A stretch of 64,000 nucleotides of DNA from Ixodes scapularis (lineage: Eukaryota > Arthropoda > Arachnida > Ixodida > Ixodidae). A program made the position numbers and the translations under genes. The notes below the pieces were generated by a model, which was given only the letters and a program-made list of their open reading frames with translations, had not been told where the DNA came from and did no database searches. Position 1 is the stretch's first letter. The number at the start of each line of letters is the position of its first letter. Below are positions 43,301 to 55,356 of the stretch, in pieces. The stretch covers positions 74,905,816 to 74,969,815 of the forward strand of contig NW_024609846.1 of assembly GCF_016920785.2 (NCBI RefSeq). The letters are read 5' to 3'.

Positions 43301-44842
43301 TTAAAAACCACCGAGGTGGTTTTTAAACAAAATATTGTCAAACCATTCTGACAAGCATAGTTTGATTGCGGAAATTATTTTGGCAAGTGATAAAAACATT
43401 AAAATGTTTTCGCATACGTGGCGGCATCTGAAAGGGCAGAATGCATTTCATGGCACCCATTTCATTTAGATCGCGTCGGGCGTGTGTACCGACGCACAAC
43501 AGAACGCGCGCAGCAGTAGCTGTGGTGCACCCGCAGCCCCGCGCTTGTTGTTCTGACATCTCTGGCTCACTCACTGCAGGCATCCAGGCATCTGACACCC
43601 CGACATCTGGCGCGTTTTCTGTCTTTCACGTGGCGTTCCAAGCGGCACACGGCGGAAAATGCACATCAAGCTATTCTTGAACTCGTGTCGCCATCTGTAC
43701 TTTATATTAAGAAACTAGAATTTGTCGTAACTGAATGGGAAATGTTTGAGGTCTTATAACATTCTTAACGTGTAATATATCAATATGGAACTTCTGGAAA
43801 ATGTAATATCAAAGCATGCTTCATAATTTAATGTCTCGTTATTTTGATTAGTTGACGTGATTCCGTTTTTATAGCACCATAAAAAAATACCATTTTCAAC
43901 CTAATTTTTTATTTTAGAATATGCAATATCTGTACAGTTTTTTGCTTAGGTTTTTAGTTTATTACAGCCAACCGAACGCTAACGTAAAATATCGTGGACG
44001 ATGGGACGTTATAACTCGAGAAATAATTTTTTCAGTATTAGAGACTGTGGTCTCTTAAAAAATGAATAATTAACTAACAACTAGAAATAATTGTAATACT
44101 GAGACATTAAACTATTGTTGAAAAACAGCTCTTCAATTTGACATTAACTTTATAATTGTAAGATATATAGAGAGAAAGTTATAAGCCGTCAAAAAAGCAC
44201 CAAAACGTCACGCACGGTGGGGTTGCACCTTAAAGCACCAAGAAAGGAGCACTGTGGACTTGCCCACTTCAACAGAAGGCATACATAAAGATTTGGTGGA
44301 ACACGCAGAAAGAATCATGATTTCAGCAAATGCAAGAACTGAAACATTTTGACCTCCTACGAAGCTTTGCAAGCTACAAAGTTCAGAGAGACCAGGACGC
44401 CTCCATAGTTCGACTGATTAGACATTACGACCGCGCGATGAAAGCGCGTGGGCTAAATGGCCAGTGTGCGACAGAGACTGGCTGGTTGACAACCAGCATG
44501 CACTTGAAGGAAGTGGACAAAAGTTTTGTTGTGTACGTTTAGACAGAGAAAATTTACTTAGCCCCAACGGACGTCGGCATCTTTGTTTAGGTAAGAAATT
44601 CAGCCTGTGCAGTGGCACTGCTAGTCTGCAGGTCATTAACATGCATTACGCAGTAGTGATACACAACCGCACGCCGGTGCCATGCCCATTGAGATCAAAA
44701 TAAGCAGAGGTGGAGACTGAACACCAAACATCTTGGTTCTGTAGCGTAAGGTTTCGCTCCACATGCTCCATGCTGCGGTGCACAATCACACTCGGACAAT
44801 GATTCTAGGCCCCGACACCGCGTGTGGTGGCGGTACGAAGAT

Positions 44843-44998
44843 GTACACCCCCCGGCGATATGAAGGTGAACGCCGGACCGTCGACCCCTCCGTGCTATCA
44901 GCGCATTGACGTGGCTGCCACGGCAGCTGCGTCATGGCGCTGATAGCCCGAAGCGGTTGACTGTCCGGCGTTCACCTTCATATTGCCGGTGGGTGTAC
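44843..44998. repeat. Foldback, arms about 65 bp
   Basis: Left arm starts 'gtacaccccccggcgatatg' and right arm ends 'ccggtgggtgtac'. The central part 'tatcagcgc...gcgctgata' also pairs, so nearly the whole 156 bp is palindromic, with GC-rich stems. Confidence 0.75.
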
Positions 44999-45422
44999 GC
45001 TTGTTTTGCTGGGGCGTGGACAGCAAAATCTCGGCACACAAGAAACGTGTCTATAACATTACCCGTCTCCAGATAATTTAGATCGGCACCCCAAGTACGG
45101 AGAGGTCACGGAGAACTTGTTCACTACACGGGCCAAAATGCAGACCATGCGAGGAGCTTGGCGCTACTTTCCCTCGATTCAGTTACTTTACCCTAAACCA
45201 TAGCCTCCTATATACTGACAAGGCCTGACAGATCGCCACGAGAAACGACCGCCGAAATGGAAAAGGTAGAGCGGCAGACAGCGGATGAGAGGAGAGCCAC
45301 TTGATGGGCGCCCCGCTGCGCCGAGACGCCGAAACACACTTCTCCCGAGCGAACAAGGCTGTTTCGAGTCCTCGTCGCTGCAAAAGCTGAGCGATGACGT
45401 CCAGTTTCTCCAAAAGACCCTT

Positions 45423-45640
45423 CATGTTTCAAAAGTAGCGCAAGGTGCGTCGATTCACAAGGCACGTGCAACGTGCAGCCATTGGGAACATCATGGGGGC
45501 ACAGCGCAGCACTGAGCTAGATTTCAGACGCCATGTTTTTCCCAGAAGTGGCGCGCGGCACGTGTCTCGAGCATTTCCACAACAATGAATGGCGCCACTT
45601 TTCCAAGGATAGATGGGCTTTAGATTCAAGGAGAAGTGGC
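45423..45640 (+). repeat. 0.2-kb repeat family B, copy 1
   Basis: Begins 'catgtttcaaaagtagcgc', passes 'gagctagatttcagacgcc' and ends 'aatggcgccacttttcc'. Two further copies lie at 46,868 (same strand) and 47,984 (opposite strand). Frames through it are not conserved between copies, so it is non-coding. Confidence 0.75.
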
Positions 45641-46867
45641 TCTTTGATACTCTGTGCTACCAGATCCTCGCGCTCCAAATCTGCGACCGGGTACTCAATG
45701 GCTCCTTCATCGAACTGCCAGGGTTTGTGAGTATAAAGGAGGCATGCTACAACAAATGGCATCGTGCACACGCGTTCGTCAATGCTTTATTTAGGTTATT
45801 TACTTCGAAATTTTTATACGGTGAAGGCGAGCACGTGTGGCGTGTGTACACACATTCCGAGCATTCTCCTTGATGCTTGGTCAATTTAGCAATAGGTCTG
45901 TTGGCGTCCCTCCTGCGAAAGAATGTTTCAAAGCCACGACATCTTATTCACGCGCTTATGTACGTTTGCAAAAAAGACTCCTGTGCGCTGCCATTCTGAG
46001 CGATGCTGGCGCCCCGTACAGTTTCCACCATGCTGGGGTGCGCCAGGGGCACGTCACTGGGGTGCGCGACGACAGGATGGTGCCGTTTGCTGCATCGCCG
46101 ATGGCTTACGTTAGCGGCACACTTAGTGTCTCGGAACGCAGGAGGAGGTATCCACACAGAATCGTAGCGTCACATATTGTAGGACGGGGCATCTTTCAGG
46201 GTTGGAGCTGACTCTATAACGATCGCAGCCTCTGTTCCTGTATGTTGTGGAAGCCAGAGCTGCCGCGAGCGCAGCCATCTTTGATGCAAAGGCCATGCGA
46301 CTTTTGGCGCATTCGGAAGAGAGCGCCTTGAGACTTTAGACCTTTTTGAAAATTTTCGATTTGTTACCGCTTTAGGCATTTTATTTAATTGTCCTTGCTA
46401 TATCGCTGTCGAAGACGACACGTGTACGTTTTATAATTATTTTTCAAAATTTCTTTCTGCGCTCAGTGGTGTACGCTTCGGCGAGAGACGCTTGGCAACA
46501 TTGTACGACAACCAGCGAACGTCCTGGCTGGAGAGTAGGTCCGCCTCACCTTGGCGCGCGGTTCGAGGTTAAGCCGGGATCCCACTTCCAAAGGTGTATA
46601 GACAACGTTATTTACACCATTTCACTATTTACTAATCAGCTGAGCGTGCAACCCACTCAGCGCAGCACGTGCAGCTTCCTCTCTTCAAAAAGCAAGCAAA
46701 TCATGCACCAGGTGCATGAACACTAAGAATGAAACCGGCCAGGAGCCCTTTTTGTTAAAGGTATCTTGATTTACCAGCTGACAAGCTCAACGGGAGAGCG
46801 GTGGTCGAAAACGGCTTTTCTCTGCTGCCGGCACGTGAGCATGATGCGGGCAGACATAAAGCCCTTT

Positions 46868-47126
46868 CATGTTTCAAATGTAGCGAAAGGTGCGTCGATG
46901 AACGAGACACGTTCAGCGTGCAGCCCTACGGGAGATCATGGCGGCATAGTGCAGCAGAACGCTGTAGCAGCACCGAGCTAGATTTCAGAAGCCAGGTTCC
47001 TTCCAGAACGGCACGCGACGAGTGTCTCAAGCATTTCCACAACAATGAATGGCGCCACTTTTCCCAGGGTAGAGGGGCTTTTAATTCCCCTCTATCCCGG
47101 GAAAAGTGCCGCCATTCATTGTTGTG
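46868..47126 (+). repeat. 0.2-kb repeat family B, copy 2 with terminal foldback
   Basis: Matches copy 1 and then turns back: 47,037-47,079 and 47,084-47,127 are inverted repeats around 'cacaacaatgaatggc', giving a hairpin with arms of about 42 bp. Confidence 0.75.
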
Positions 47127-47761
47127 TAAATGCTCGTTAAAAGTGCGGTGCAACGATATTCAATCGGGATGTTTTTCACTTTACACGAGCTCACTGGCAC
47201 TAGTAGGACTCAAGGATATTCGCAAACAAAGCCACGGGCCAAGAAACTCCTTTGTTGCGGTGTAACTTCAAGGACAAAAGCGACCATTTTCATTCAATCT
47301 CTCGTTCGCAAACTTCCATGACGTAACGTGGGAATCGCATTACACCCCAATGACGATATTTGAATGCGGTTAATAGATTGCACCCGAGCATTGTGTGAGC
47401 ACTCGATTTGGGCTCGTGATAATTACTAGCTCGAGAAGCATTCGGGTGGTGGCTCGTGTCCAATTGCTGCAACGACGACAATAGCCGAGCCATAACAATG
47501 TCTAAAACTCACCGCGAGTCCTGTGCTTTAACAACCCTAGCGCGTGGCTATGATCAACAATGGCAGCATATAATCGGCTCCAGATCACGTGGCCACTTGT
47601 TCTGGCTGCGAGTTGAGGGGCTGAACGCTGCTCGTTTTTCTTTAATATTTTCTGGGACTTCTACTGCGTGACGTGAAAAACGCAGGCGTGTTTTATAGGT
47701 CATTAACATGAGGGATCCGTTCTTAACGGTATTTGCGCGAAGTACAAAAATCGTTGCATCG

Positions 47762-47986
47762 CCCCTTTAAAGCCCTTCTACCGAGAGAAAAGTGGCGCCA
47801 TTCATTGTTGCGGAAATGCTCAAGACACGTGCCGCGCGCTACTTTTGGGAAGAACATGGCGTCTGAAATTTGGCTCAGTGCTGCGCTGTAACGCCACGAT
47901 CTTCCCAAGGGCGGCACATTGCACCTGCCTCGTGCATCGACGCGCCTTGCGCTACTTTTGAAACATGAAGAGGCTTTAGGGGCTGC
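47762..47986 (-). repeat. 0.2-kb repeat family B, copy 3
   Basis: Reverse orientation of copies 1 and 2. The outer ends here are CCCCTTTAAAGCCCTTCT and, in reverse complement, CCCCTAAAGCCTCTTC, which suggests short terminal inverted repeats of a MITE. 'tgcat' occurs on both flanks, but not at a clean target-duplication distance. Confidence 0.7.
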
Positions 47987-48499
47987 ATGCGGATAGCGCT
48001 CCTAGCGCCCCCAGCGGCAACGCCTTCAGGCTGTGTTACCACGGCGGCCATATCTTGAACAAGACATTAGTTGAACCATCAGGCCAGCGTTGGCTGTCCG
48101 TGTGAGCAAATGCTGCGGAACCTACGTGCCAATTTCGAAACTCGCGATCCCGTTGCTTGAGACCTTGGGTTTCCTTTTCCGCTCTTACGCCCCCCTTTTC
48201 ACGTGTTCACCCTCTTGCGCGTCGCGGGTACGTTCATTGTTGAGTGGGCAATGTCCGGTTGAATCCCCAACTGAAGGCCTCTTCTCCCAACCTGTCCAGC
48301 TGCCAGGTGATCTGAGCGAGATGAGGTTTTGCACTGGTATGAAAAAGTAGGACCGCCAATTTTGAACTATGCTTTTTGGATGTTGCACAAGTAGTGTAGA
48401 GGGCTGGTAAAGGCACGGGCCTCTGCCAGCCCTATACGACACGTATGACACGGACCAGATGAGCTTGAGAGCAGGTGCTGCATTTTGTTACTTTCATTG

Positions 48500-49029
48500 A
48501 GTGAGGATGCATTGTGTACACCTCCTGTAGTGGGAAAGAGGTCCTATATTGGGGATAACCCCCTTATCCCCAAAATCCTCACACCCTTTCTTCAAATTCT
48601 TCAAGTCTGCTTGAACCTCGGGACACAAAAAAACGCGTCTTCGGCGCTAATCCCGTAGTTACTCGACCACATTTGCGACGTGTCTGTCCGCTCCCCCGCG
48701 CCTCGTAGCAGAGTTGTTGCAATCGGAGGCTCGTGAAAATTTTTGGGAGTTTCGGACCGTTCAAACTTTTACCCTCCCTTCGCCCCCTTGCCTACGCCAT
48801 ATGCTTTCCCCTTTTTGCAAATACCGCCTGATCTTCTAATATATACCTTTTTGTGCAGGAACGTTTGTTTGTAAGAGAGCCTACCAATAAAAATCGAAAG
48901 TTATTTGGAAAGTAATTAAAGTAGACTACTAATTACCGAGATCAAGATGGAATTCAAAGTTTGTAATCTACTCAAAAAAGTAATAAAACTACAGTGACTT
49001 GAGTATAGTTGAACACCGTACAAGTCTGG
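48500..49029 (-). repeat. Dispersed repeat starting CCAGACTTGTACG, copy 2
   Basis: Reverse orientation of 8,224-8,800, with terminus CCAGACTTGTACG at 49,029, the AT-rich zone of 'agtaattaaagtag' type, and the inner blocks 'gtcgagtaactacgggatta' and 'ccactacaggaggtg'. Confidence 0.65.
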
Positions 49030-50832
49030 TGGCGAGACTGATGATGAATGGGCGCGACTCAGAGTGTCCCTGATATTGCCGCTTCACTGGCTCCATCTCT
49101 GTTTCGCGCCTCAGTCTTTTTGGAACTGAAAATAGAGCATGGGCATTCATACTTGCATGAATGCCAAAGAAGGTAAAACCTGACAAATTTTCAAAACACT
49201 CCTTCTAATTCCAGCCCACAATAAATCATTTAAAAATGTACCTTCATCTTCCTGTTTACAATCAATGTATATTTGCTGATACCTATGCACTTCCACAGAC
49301 ACAGAGAACTAGCCCCAAAAGAGAAATATTAAACTGTTCTTGGGGCTTGATTTTTTTCATTGTAGAGATCGCGATGAAGATCTCACTACATTGGCACTGT
49401 GATTAGACACGATGCCTCAGACGGGTGCTCTCGTCCAATAATTTTTTTTTTGCTGTCGACGAGGAAATTTTTATGTGAGAACCTCTCAGTTTTTTCCGGA
49501 TGGTGACATTGTTATTGTGGCCAGAGTGGTGCTTGCTCCAAGCTCTTGTTTTACCAACAGTGGGATTCAGGTTACACATAACCAGAACACGAATCGGCAT
49601 AGTCAAACTAAGTACGGAACGAGAACGGCGTCCGTAAAATAGACGCTGTTGGATATTTTCATTAGTTTTCGATCGCACTCTGCACGGCAGACGATTCGTA
49701 AGAGACAATTGTCCATTTTTGGCTCTATGTGCAGATGACCTGTCTGTGTATTCTTTTTTTTTTTTTTTGTTTCCGTCAGGGAATGACACCTAGTAGCAAA
49801 CAGACTCATTCTTATTCTCTCATGTTACCAGACGCTGTGTCTGCTAGTGGTATTTTAGCATCCTCAGTGCAAGCCGGCTGATATCTCGATGACTAAAATT
49901 GTGCCCCCGGTGAGATGAAATGGTAAACTGAGAAAGATTTAATGGCCAGAGGCCAAAGAAATACTAGGTGCACTGTATGGTGAGAGTATTAGCCCCGAGA
50001 AGTTTGAGTGGCGACCCCTTACGGCGGGGCGAGCCGGGGTGACGTCGCGCCGAGGACAGAATTTTTCCCTCACTCGTCCAGCTCGCCTTGCGGAGGCTGT
50101 GGTGGCGTTAGCTGTCGGCGCACTAGTTACTGTTTTCTCTTTTTTTTTGTGTGTGCGCGTTTTTCGTAAGAAAGGTAAATTATTATATGCGGCGTCATTG
50201 AGGTAAGGTCTGTAGCTGCAGGCGAATCTTGAACCAACATTCCAAACAAGCTTTCCCGGGCAGGCAGCGCATGAATCACAGCTGGTATGTGAAAAGGAAG
50301 AAATGTCACCACACTCGCGGGAAAACGCAATAAATTTACACGTCACACAATCAATTCTGCTGATGATTTGAATAAATTAACAGGTTTTATCATATTGCTT
50401 TCTAAACAAAAATGCCTCAGCAAAAAAAGCTGCATTATGGTCCAGCAACATGTTAAATATATTCTGGGCCATCATGTGAGAATCATAAGTGACACCACCC
50501 AAAAGCCTTTGATATAAAGGCCATTTGTATCTCCGTAAAGCGGGATATTATGTTCTCCTAACTCATGAATATGCAAGGAAGAGAATTTCGATGTCTGAAA
50601 CACTTACACCGCCGCTTCCCCGACCCCTCGCACGATCGACTTATATCGCATGTAGGGGGATGAAAAGTTCATCGACGGGATTGCCTCCGGCGATATCTTT
50701 CGGTACTTATAACCTAATTATAAAAGTAAACTTGAGAAACACCTTACAAAAAAGGTACGAAAATCCCGTCGTTAAAAGTTTCACCCAGCGTCTTGTAGTA
50801 AAGTGGTTAGTTGGGCCAGATGGTAATGATTG
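49030..50832. other. No recognisable gene
   Basis: Contains a minus-strand frame of 128 codons (49,789-49,403) and one of 135 codons (50,346-49,939). Neither has recognisable domains and both cross poly-T/A tracts, so I do not call them. Confidence 0.4.
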
Positions 50833-50977
50833 AACATGGTTAAAATCGCGCACAAATAGAAAGGACCAGAGAAGAGGGAAGGGAACAGAGGTAAGGGGAA
50901 GTTGTGAGTTTGCGCTTGTCTCTTCTTCCTTCCCTCTTCTTTGTTCCTTTCTATTTGTGCGCAATTTTAACCATGTT
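50833..50977. repeat. Foldback with 50-bp arms
   Basis: 50,833-50,882 (starting aacatggttaaaatcg) and 50,928-50,977 are near-identical reverse complements separated by 45 bp. Confidence 0.8.
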
Positions 50978-50989
50978 TAGCGTCTTGTG

Positions 50990-51190
50990 CAGGGGGTAAA
51001 CGAAGTCCCGCTCCTCAAAGTGCTTACAGCACAAAACGACCGACGTTGACGGTGCCTTTCCCATCCTTAGTTTGACTGTCCATGCTTTATTTATTCTCGA
51101 CGTCTTCGGGTGGTAAAATATAATACCGGTTTCTTTTTGGAATTTGCATCCCGGCACTGAACCGTAGGTCAACATGATCACAAACTTATG
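50990..51190 (-). pseudogene. THAP-type zinc finger remnant
   Basis: The minus-strand frame at 51,277-50,951 contains 'SVPGC', then 'IIFYHPKTSRINKAWTVKL' and 'LCCKHFEERDF'. This is the C2CH layout of a THAP DNA-binding domain (C-x-C pair, then C-x2-H about 40 residues on). The first expected cysteine is glycine or absent. THAP domains occur in P-element-type transposases and in derived host genes. The frame runs into the foldback, so the rest of the protein is lost. Confidence 0.5.
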
Positions 51191-51833
51191 ATCGTGAGGA
51201 AAAGGGCGCAGGGAAGCGAGCCGCGGACACCAGAACGTCAAGTGGAGTCCTTCGCCTGACGTCACGGTACACCTCACCCAATCAAGACGCAGCGACCGCA
51301 GCGAAGCTTATCTTCGCTCTAGGGCGTAAACGTACGCTATGGAAGCTATACCATTAGAGAGTTTTAGTAGACCGTTTTCGGTTTCCCGCTCCGCTCTATG
51401 GAAAGCGGAGTCGCCATCGCGCATGCGCGACCCGCTCTGGGATTTGAGCATGGAGCGTCAGCACCGCTATCGTCGCCATTTTAAGAAGTACGTTCCACTC
51501 GCAGTAAAGGTTCAGTAGATGGTGCTTTTCTGGAAAGGTGGGTGCTCGCTATTTGAAATCATGCTTGGGAGCGCGCTTGACCCTTGTGAACCTCGCTGCA
51601 CTAAGAAGCTGCGCAGACTTTGTTTGAAAAGGCGTCCCCCAGAAAACGTTTCACGGTAGTCAAGAACCTCTGGCTGCTTCGAGAAATCGCTGGCCGCAAT
51701 CCTTTCACGGCCTCTGAACGGTGGGAACAGGTGCTGCCTTGTCTAAGCCAGCGGGCTCTATTTTTCTATGCGAGATGACGACGACGACGTCGAGAGGATG
51801 ACACACCGGGAGACGGCGGTGTCTCAATCTGAG

Positions 51834-52034
51834 CCCTGGGGGGCTATGTTGCGCTTTTTGCACTCCCAGGAGACCAGGGAGAGGGAAGTGACGTCAACGA
51901 CACAGCAAACGCAGATTGGGTGTTGATTTCGTTTTCTTCTGTCAACATCCAATCTGCATTTGCTGTGTCGTTGACGTCACTTCCCTCTTCCAAGTCTCCT
52001 GGGAGTGCAAAAAGCGCAACATAGCACCCCTGGG
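51834..52034. repeat. Foldback with arms of about 93 bp
   Basis: 51,834-51,926 and 51,942-52,034 are reverse complements with only a few mismatches, around a 15-base loop. Both arms carry 'gtgacgtcaacgacacagca'. Transcribed from either side it would give a long hairpin RNA. Antisense reading frames here are palindrome shadows. Confidence 0.85.
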
Positions 52035-54460
52035 CCTCGGTTCCTCGAAGGCGGCAGCTTCTACTTCGGCTGGACGACCTCCTTGGAGCATGATTCTTTG
52101 ACCCCAGTGGACCCCAGTGAGCAATAGCGCCATTATGTTCCTGGTGCTCCTTCATGCACTGATCGAACGGCGTGCAAGATCCTCATAGCTCGCTGCTCAC
52201 CCGCCCAACCCGCCTCCACGAAGTCTGGACTACTGCAAATCGGACTGCCACCCTCCCCAATACCAACAACCCATGTCGTCGTCATCTTGCACGTATATAC
52301 TCATCACATTACCATGTTCCCTAGACGCGGCACCGCGGGCCTCGGTGGTACGGGCTGCTGCTTTCCGCGGTGCCGCAGCTCTCCAGAGCGAAAAATTAAA
52401 GGTTAAAGACCAAAGACTAAAGCAGTCGGCAAACGGACAGATATTTTGTTTGGTTACTTCAGGCAGCAAGACAGTGAACATTAGCGAAAGCGAGTGCTCC
52501 ATTTATATCTCTACTTCTTTTTTCCCAATGAAATGAGTCTTTTCTTCTTCGTATACGCTTCGGTTTGTGATATGGTGCCTTGGTGTTTATGTACACTGCG
52601 CGACACTGTTAGCGGGAGCATTCAATATCCTGTTTTCATTTTTCACCTTAAATTCGAGGGGCTGACATTTGCCTATTGGTGTGGAATAACGCGCTCGTTT
52701 GGGACACCAATCTGAGCGACAAATTTTCAGCTTTTTCAATAGCTGTCAAAGAAATAAACTGCAAATAAAAGCGATTTTTTTCGTGTTCGTATTAACAGTG
52801 GAGCGCAGTGTATGTATCTGCCTTGGGGGGTGACATGAAACCATTTTGCTTCCCTATACACTTCTTTTTATTTCTTTTGTGTGTTTATGAAAGTGCGTTT
52901 TTCAGCTTAAGCTCCTGCCCAGTTTCTGCCTCACTCGTGCTACGGTCTTTTCTTGCAATAGAAGGCCACGCAACATAGTCTACTCTTACAATGCTGAATT
53001 CAACAGTAACACTGTAATTTGGTTAGATGCAATATTCACACGCACATCTGAGAAGTAAAATGGGAGTCGTTAGTAAACGTTTTTTATTAAAATATTTCTA
53101 GATGCCTTTCAGCCCAGTTGGACAGGTATTTCGCTCAGTACAAAAGCTTGAACATGATTTACTGTGATAATTTTATGCATTCTAAAATTAAACAAACAAA
53201 AAAATGCCCATGGTCTTTGTAGGTTTCGTCCAGCCGTCAAATTATGCCGTCTGCGCACATCACTGCCTGGTGCTTCACGACGAGCACCCTCTTGTGGTCT
53301 TCTTCTAATTTTTTTGATGGACGGCATATGGGCATGCTGTGCGGTCAACAAAACCCTTGTCCTTGACGTTCCCTTGTCCTTGACGGCCTAATAAAAAAGA
53401 CAAAGAAAAACACTCTTACTACACGGCAGTATTTAAACACTACCAAAACATGTGATATGGGACTTGTTACTCCTCTAAGATAAAGCGTATTTCCATTGTA
53501 GGGTTGTAAAAAACTGGGTATCGTAAATTAATATATATATATATATATAGTGGTTTCTTAATTCTGCTAAGGTTTGAGGCCGTCAAACTGTGCATGCGAG
53601 GCCCGCTACGCCGGAATTCAAAACGAAACTTCTGAAAACTGTTCTAATCTACCACTATTGCTTAGAAGTCCAGGGTTGTGTTTGCTAAATTTTGCATTGT
53701 TTATGCCTGTCTGGTTTTCACCAGACAAAAAATTGACGTGGAATATTCTTTCGACCGTTATTGGTAACTCTTTTCAAAACACCACCGGGTAACATATTCG
53801 GCCGCCATATTTTGGGCATCGCTTTTAGTGCGAGACCTGTGACTAGAACCCATTTCATATTCAGTATTGACGCAGCATTCGTGTCTAATACATTTAGACT
53901 CGCATCCGCGACAAACAATGACGTAGCTCTCTTGCTCCCTAGACACTTGGCCAAAATAAGGTGGCCTCGAAGACTAGCGGCACTATGGGTTGCACTTTTA
54001 AAAAGGCTGCATTCAAGTTTCTATTATTTTCTAAATCTACCAAGGAAATCCAATGCAAACATTTCTTGAGGAAAGTTAAACAATTCAAAGGTTGCGAGCG
54101 AGTGTGAATAAATAAAGTTGAGAGGGAATGGTTTCTTTGGTGCAGCTTGCGAGCACTATGCTCGTGGTCAGCTTTCAGTGGCATTTTCGACAGGAGGGCG
54201 CATGCACATATATAATCGGCGTTCAAGCACGCGCACCCGTACATCTGACTGCATAGCCATAGGACGTCCACAAAACGCGGCGACCTTACCGACCCCGTGC
54301 TGGTTGCAAAGTGATACTCGTTCACTTCGTTTGACTATGCTGTTTTGTGTTACATAGAACGCAAATCGAATGGTTTACTCTTTACGCGCGGGGCGTACGC
54401 TTCACTTCTTGATTCGATTTCTTTCAAGCTGAGGTCACGGTCAAAAACATCGACGCGTAT
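52035..54460. other. No recognisable gene
   Basis: Several frames of 60-128 codons on both strands without a known domain. AATAAA-type signals and T-runs occur but cannot be tied to exons. Confidence 0.4.
53531..53548. repeat. (AT)n microsatellite
   Basis: About nine TA units. Confidence 0.9.
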
Positions 54461-55356
54461 TGAGTAAGTGCAGCCATCTTGAGATCTAAGCGATCACGCT
54501 AAGCACGCTGAGGGCAGTCCGCTCTACAACTTGTGAAGCGGAGCGCACGCTCACTCCGCTAACTATACGCTCCAACTCAGAGCGGGCCACGCATGCGCGG
54601 TGGGGACGATGCTTCTCGCAGAGCGTAAAGTAGAGCAAAGAGGGCTCATAAAAGTGGCCTACTAATACTCATAGATTACGAACGCGCTCGTCGTGACTTG
54701 TCCTGACACTGCCCATGTACACCTTTGGCGTATAGAAAAAAGTAACTTTTCACCAGACAGAGCAGCTGTGCTAGAAACAATGGAAACGCGAAATTTACAC
54801 AAACCATGCAGGGTCTTACCTGTGAGCACAGCTCTAGTTTCGCCAGGGTCAACCACCTATGTTTGTTCATGTCAGCAAGCAGGTGGCCGAACCTCTCGTT
54901 GATGTGACCCACGATGAGGTTCACAGAACTGAAGAACACCGACAAGTTCCGTCCATACGCTCATCCAAGTACGAACAGACGGTTGGAATAGGCCAGTCGA
55001 GGAAGAACCATGCAAAGTGTCTCGCCAGATTGGCAACACCCTGCGCCGATCTGTCGGGTGCTGGTATTCGGAGGCCCGCATGCAGAACAGCCTTCTTTAA
55101 GGAGGATAGCTTCCTAAAGGGTTTCTTTTCTACGTTCGAAATATCGAGCAAACCGCGTTCGGAAAGGAAGCTTCGGCGCTTGATGGCACGAGGGATACGA
55201 ATCATAGATTCGATGTCTCGCCAGCTTAATCTCGCTAGTAGAAGCCTCCTTCCTTGAGAACAGCGGGGATTCATCGTGCAGATGCCTTGCAAGCCTTGAG
55301 CAACACTGTACTCGTACTACGCAAAAGGATGTACTCGCAATGCGCAAACTTCGTCC
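54461..55356. other. No recognisable gene; nested TIR end and overlapping frames
   Basis: A degraded copy of the 4.5-kb element's terminus ends near 54,666. Two overlapping frames (54,859-55,257 plus; 55,292-54,921 minus) share the DNA without recognisable domains; neither is convincing. Confidence 0.35.

Larger units (their letters stand above)
41132..44229. mobile_element. Candidate TTAA-flanked TIR element, 3.1 kb
   Basis: Perfect 14-bp inverted ends GGTGCAACCCCACC are each flanked by TTAA (41,128-41,131 and 44,230-44,233). TTAA duplications are the hallmark of piggyBac-type transposition, though the end sequence is not the usual CCC. No transposase is visible. The interval contains an LTR relic and a hAT MITE that landed in it later. 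Chance occurrence of a 14-bp inverted pair plus TTAA is unlikely but not excluded. Confidence 0.55.

Noticed and set aside
51844..52155. 103-codon minus-strand protein
   Set aside because: It lies across the foldback at 51,834-52,034 and has no recognisable domain.
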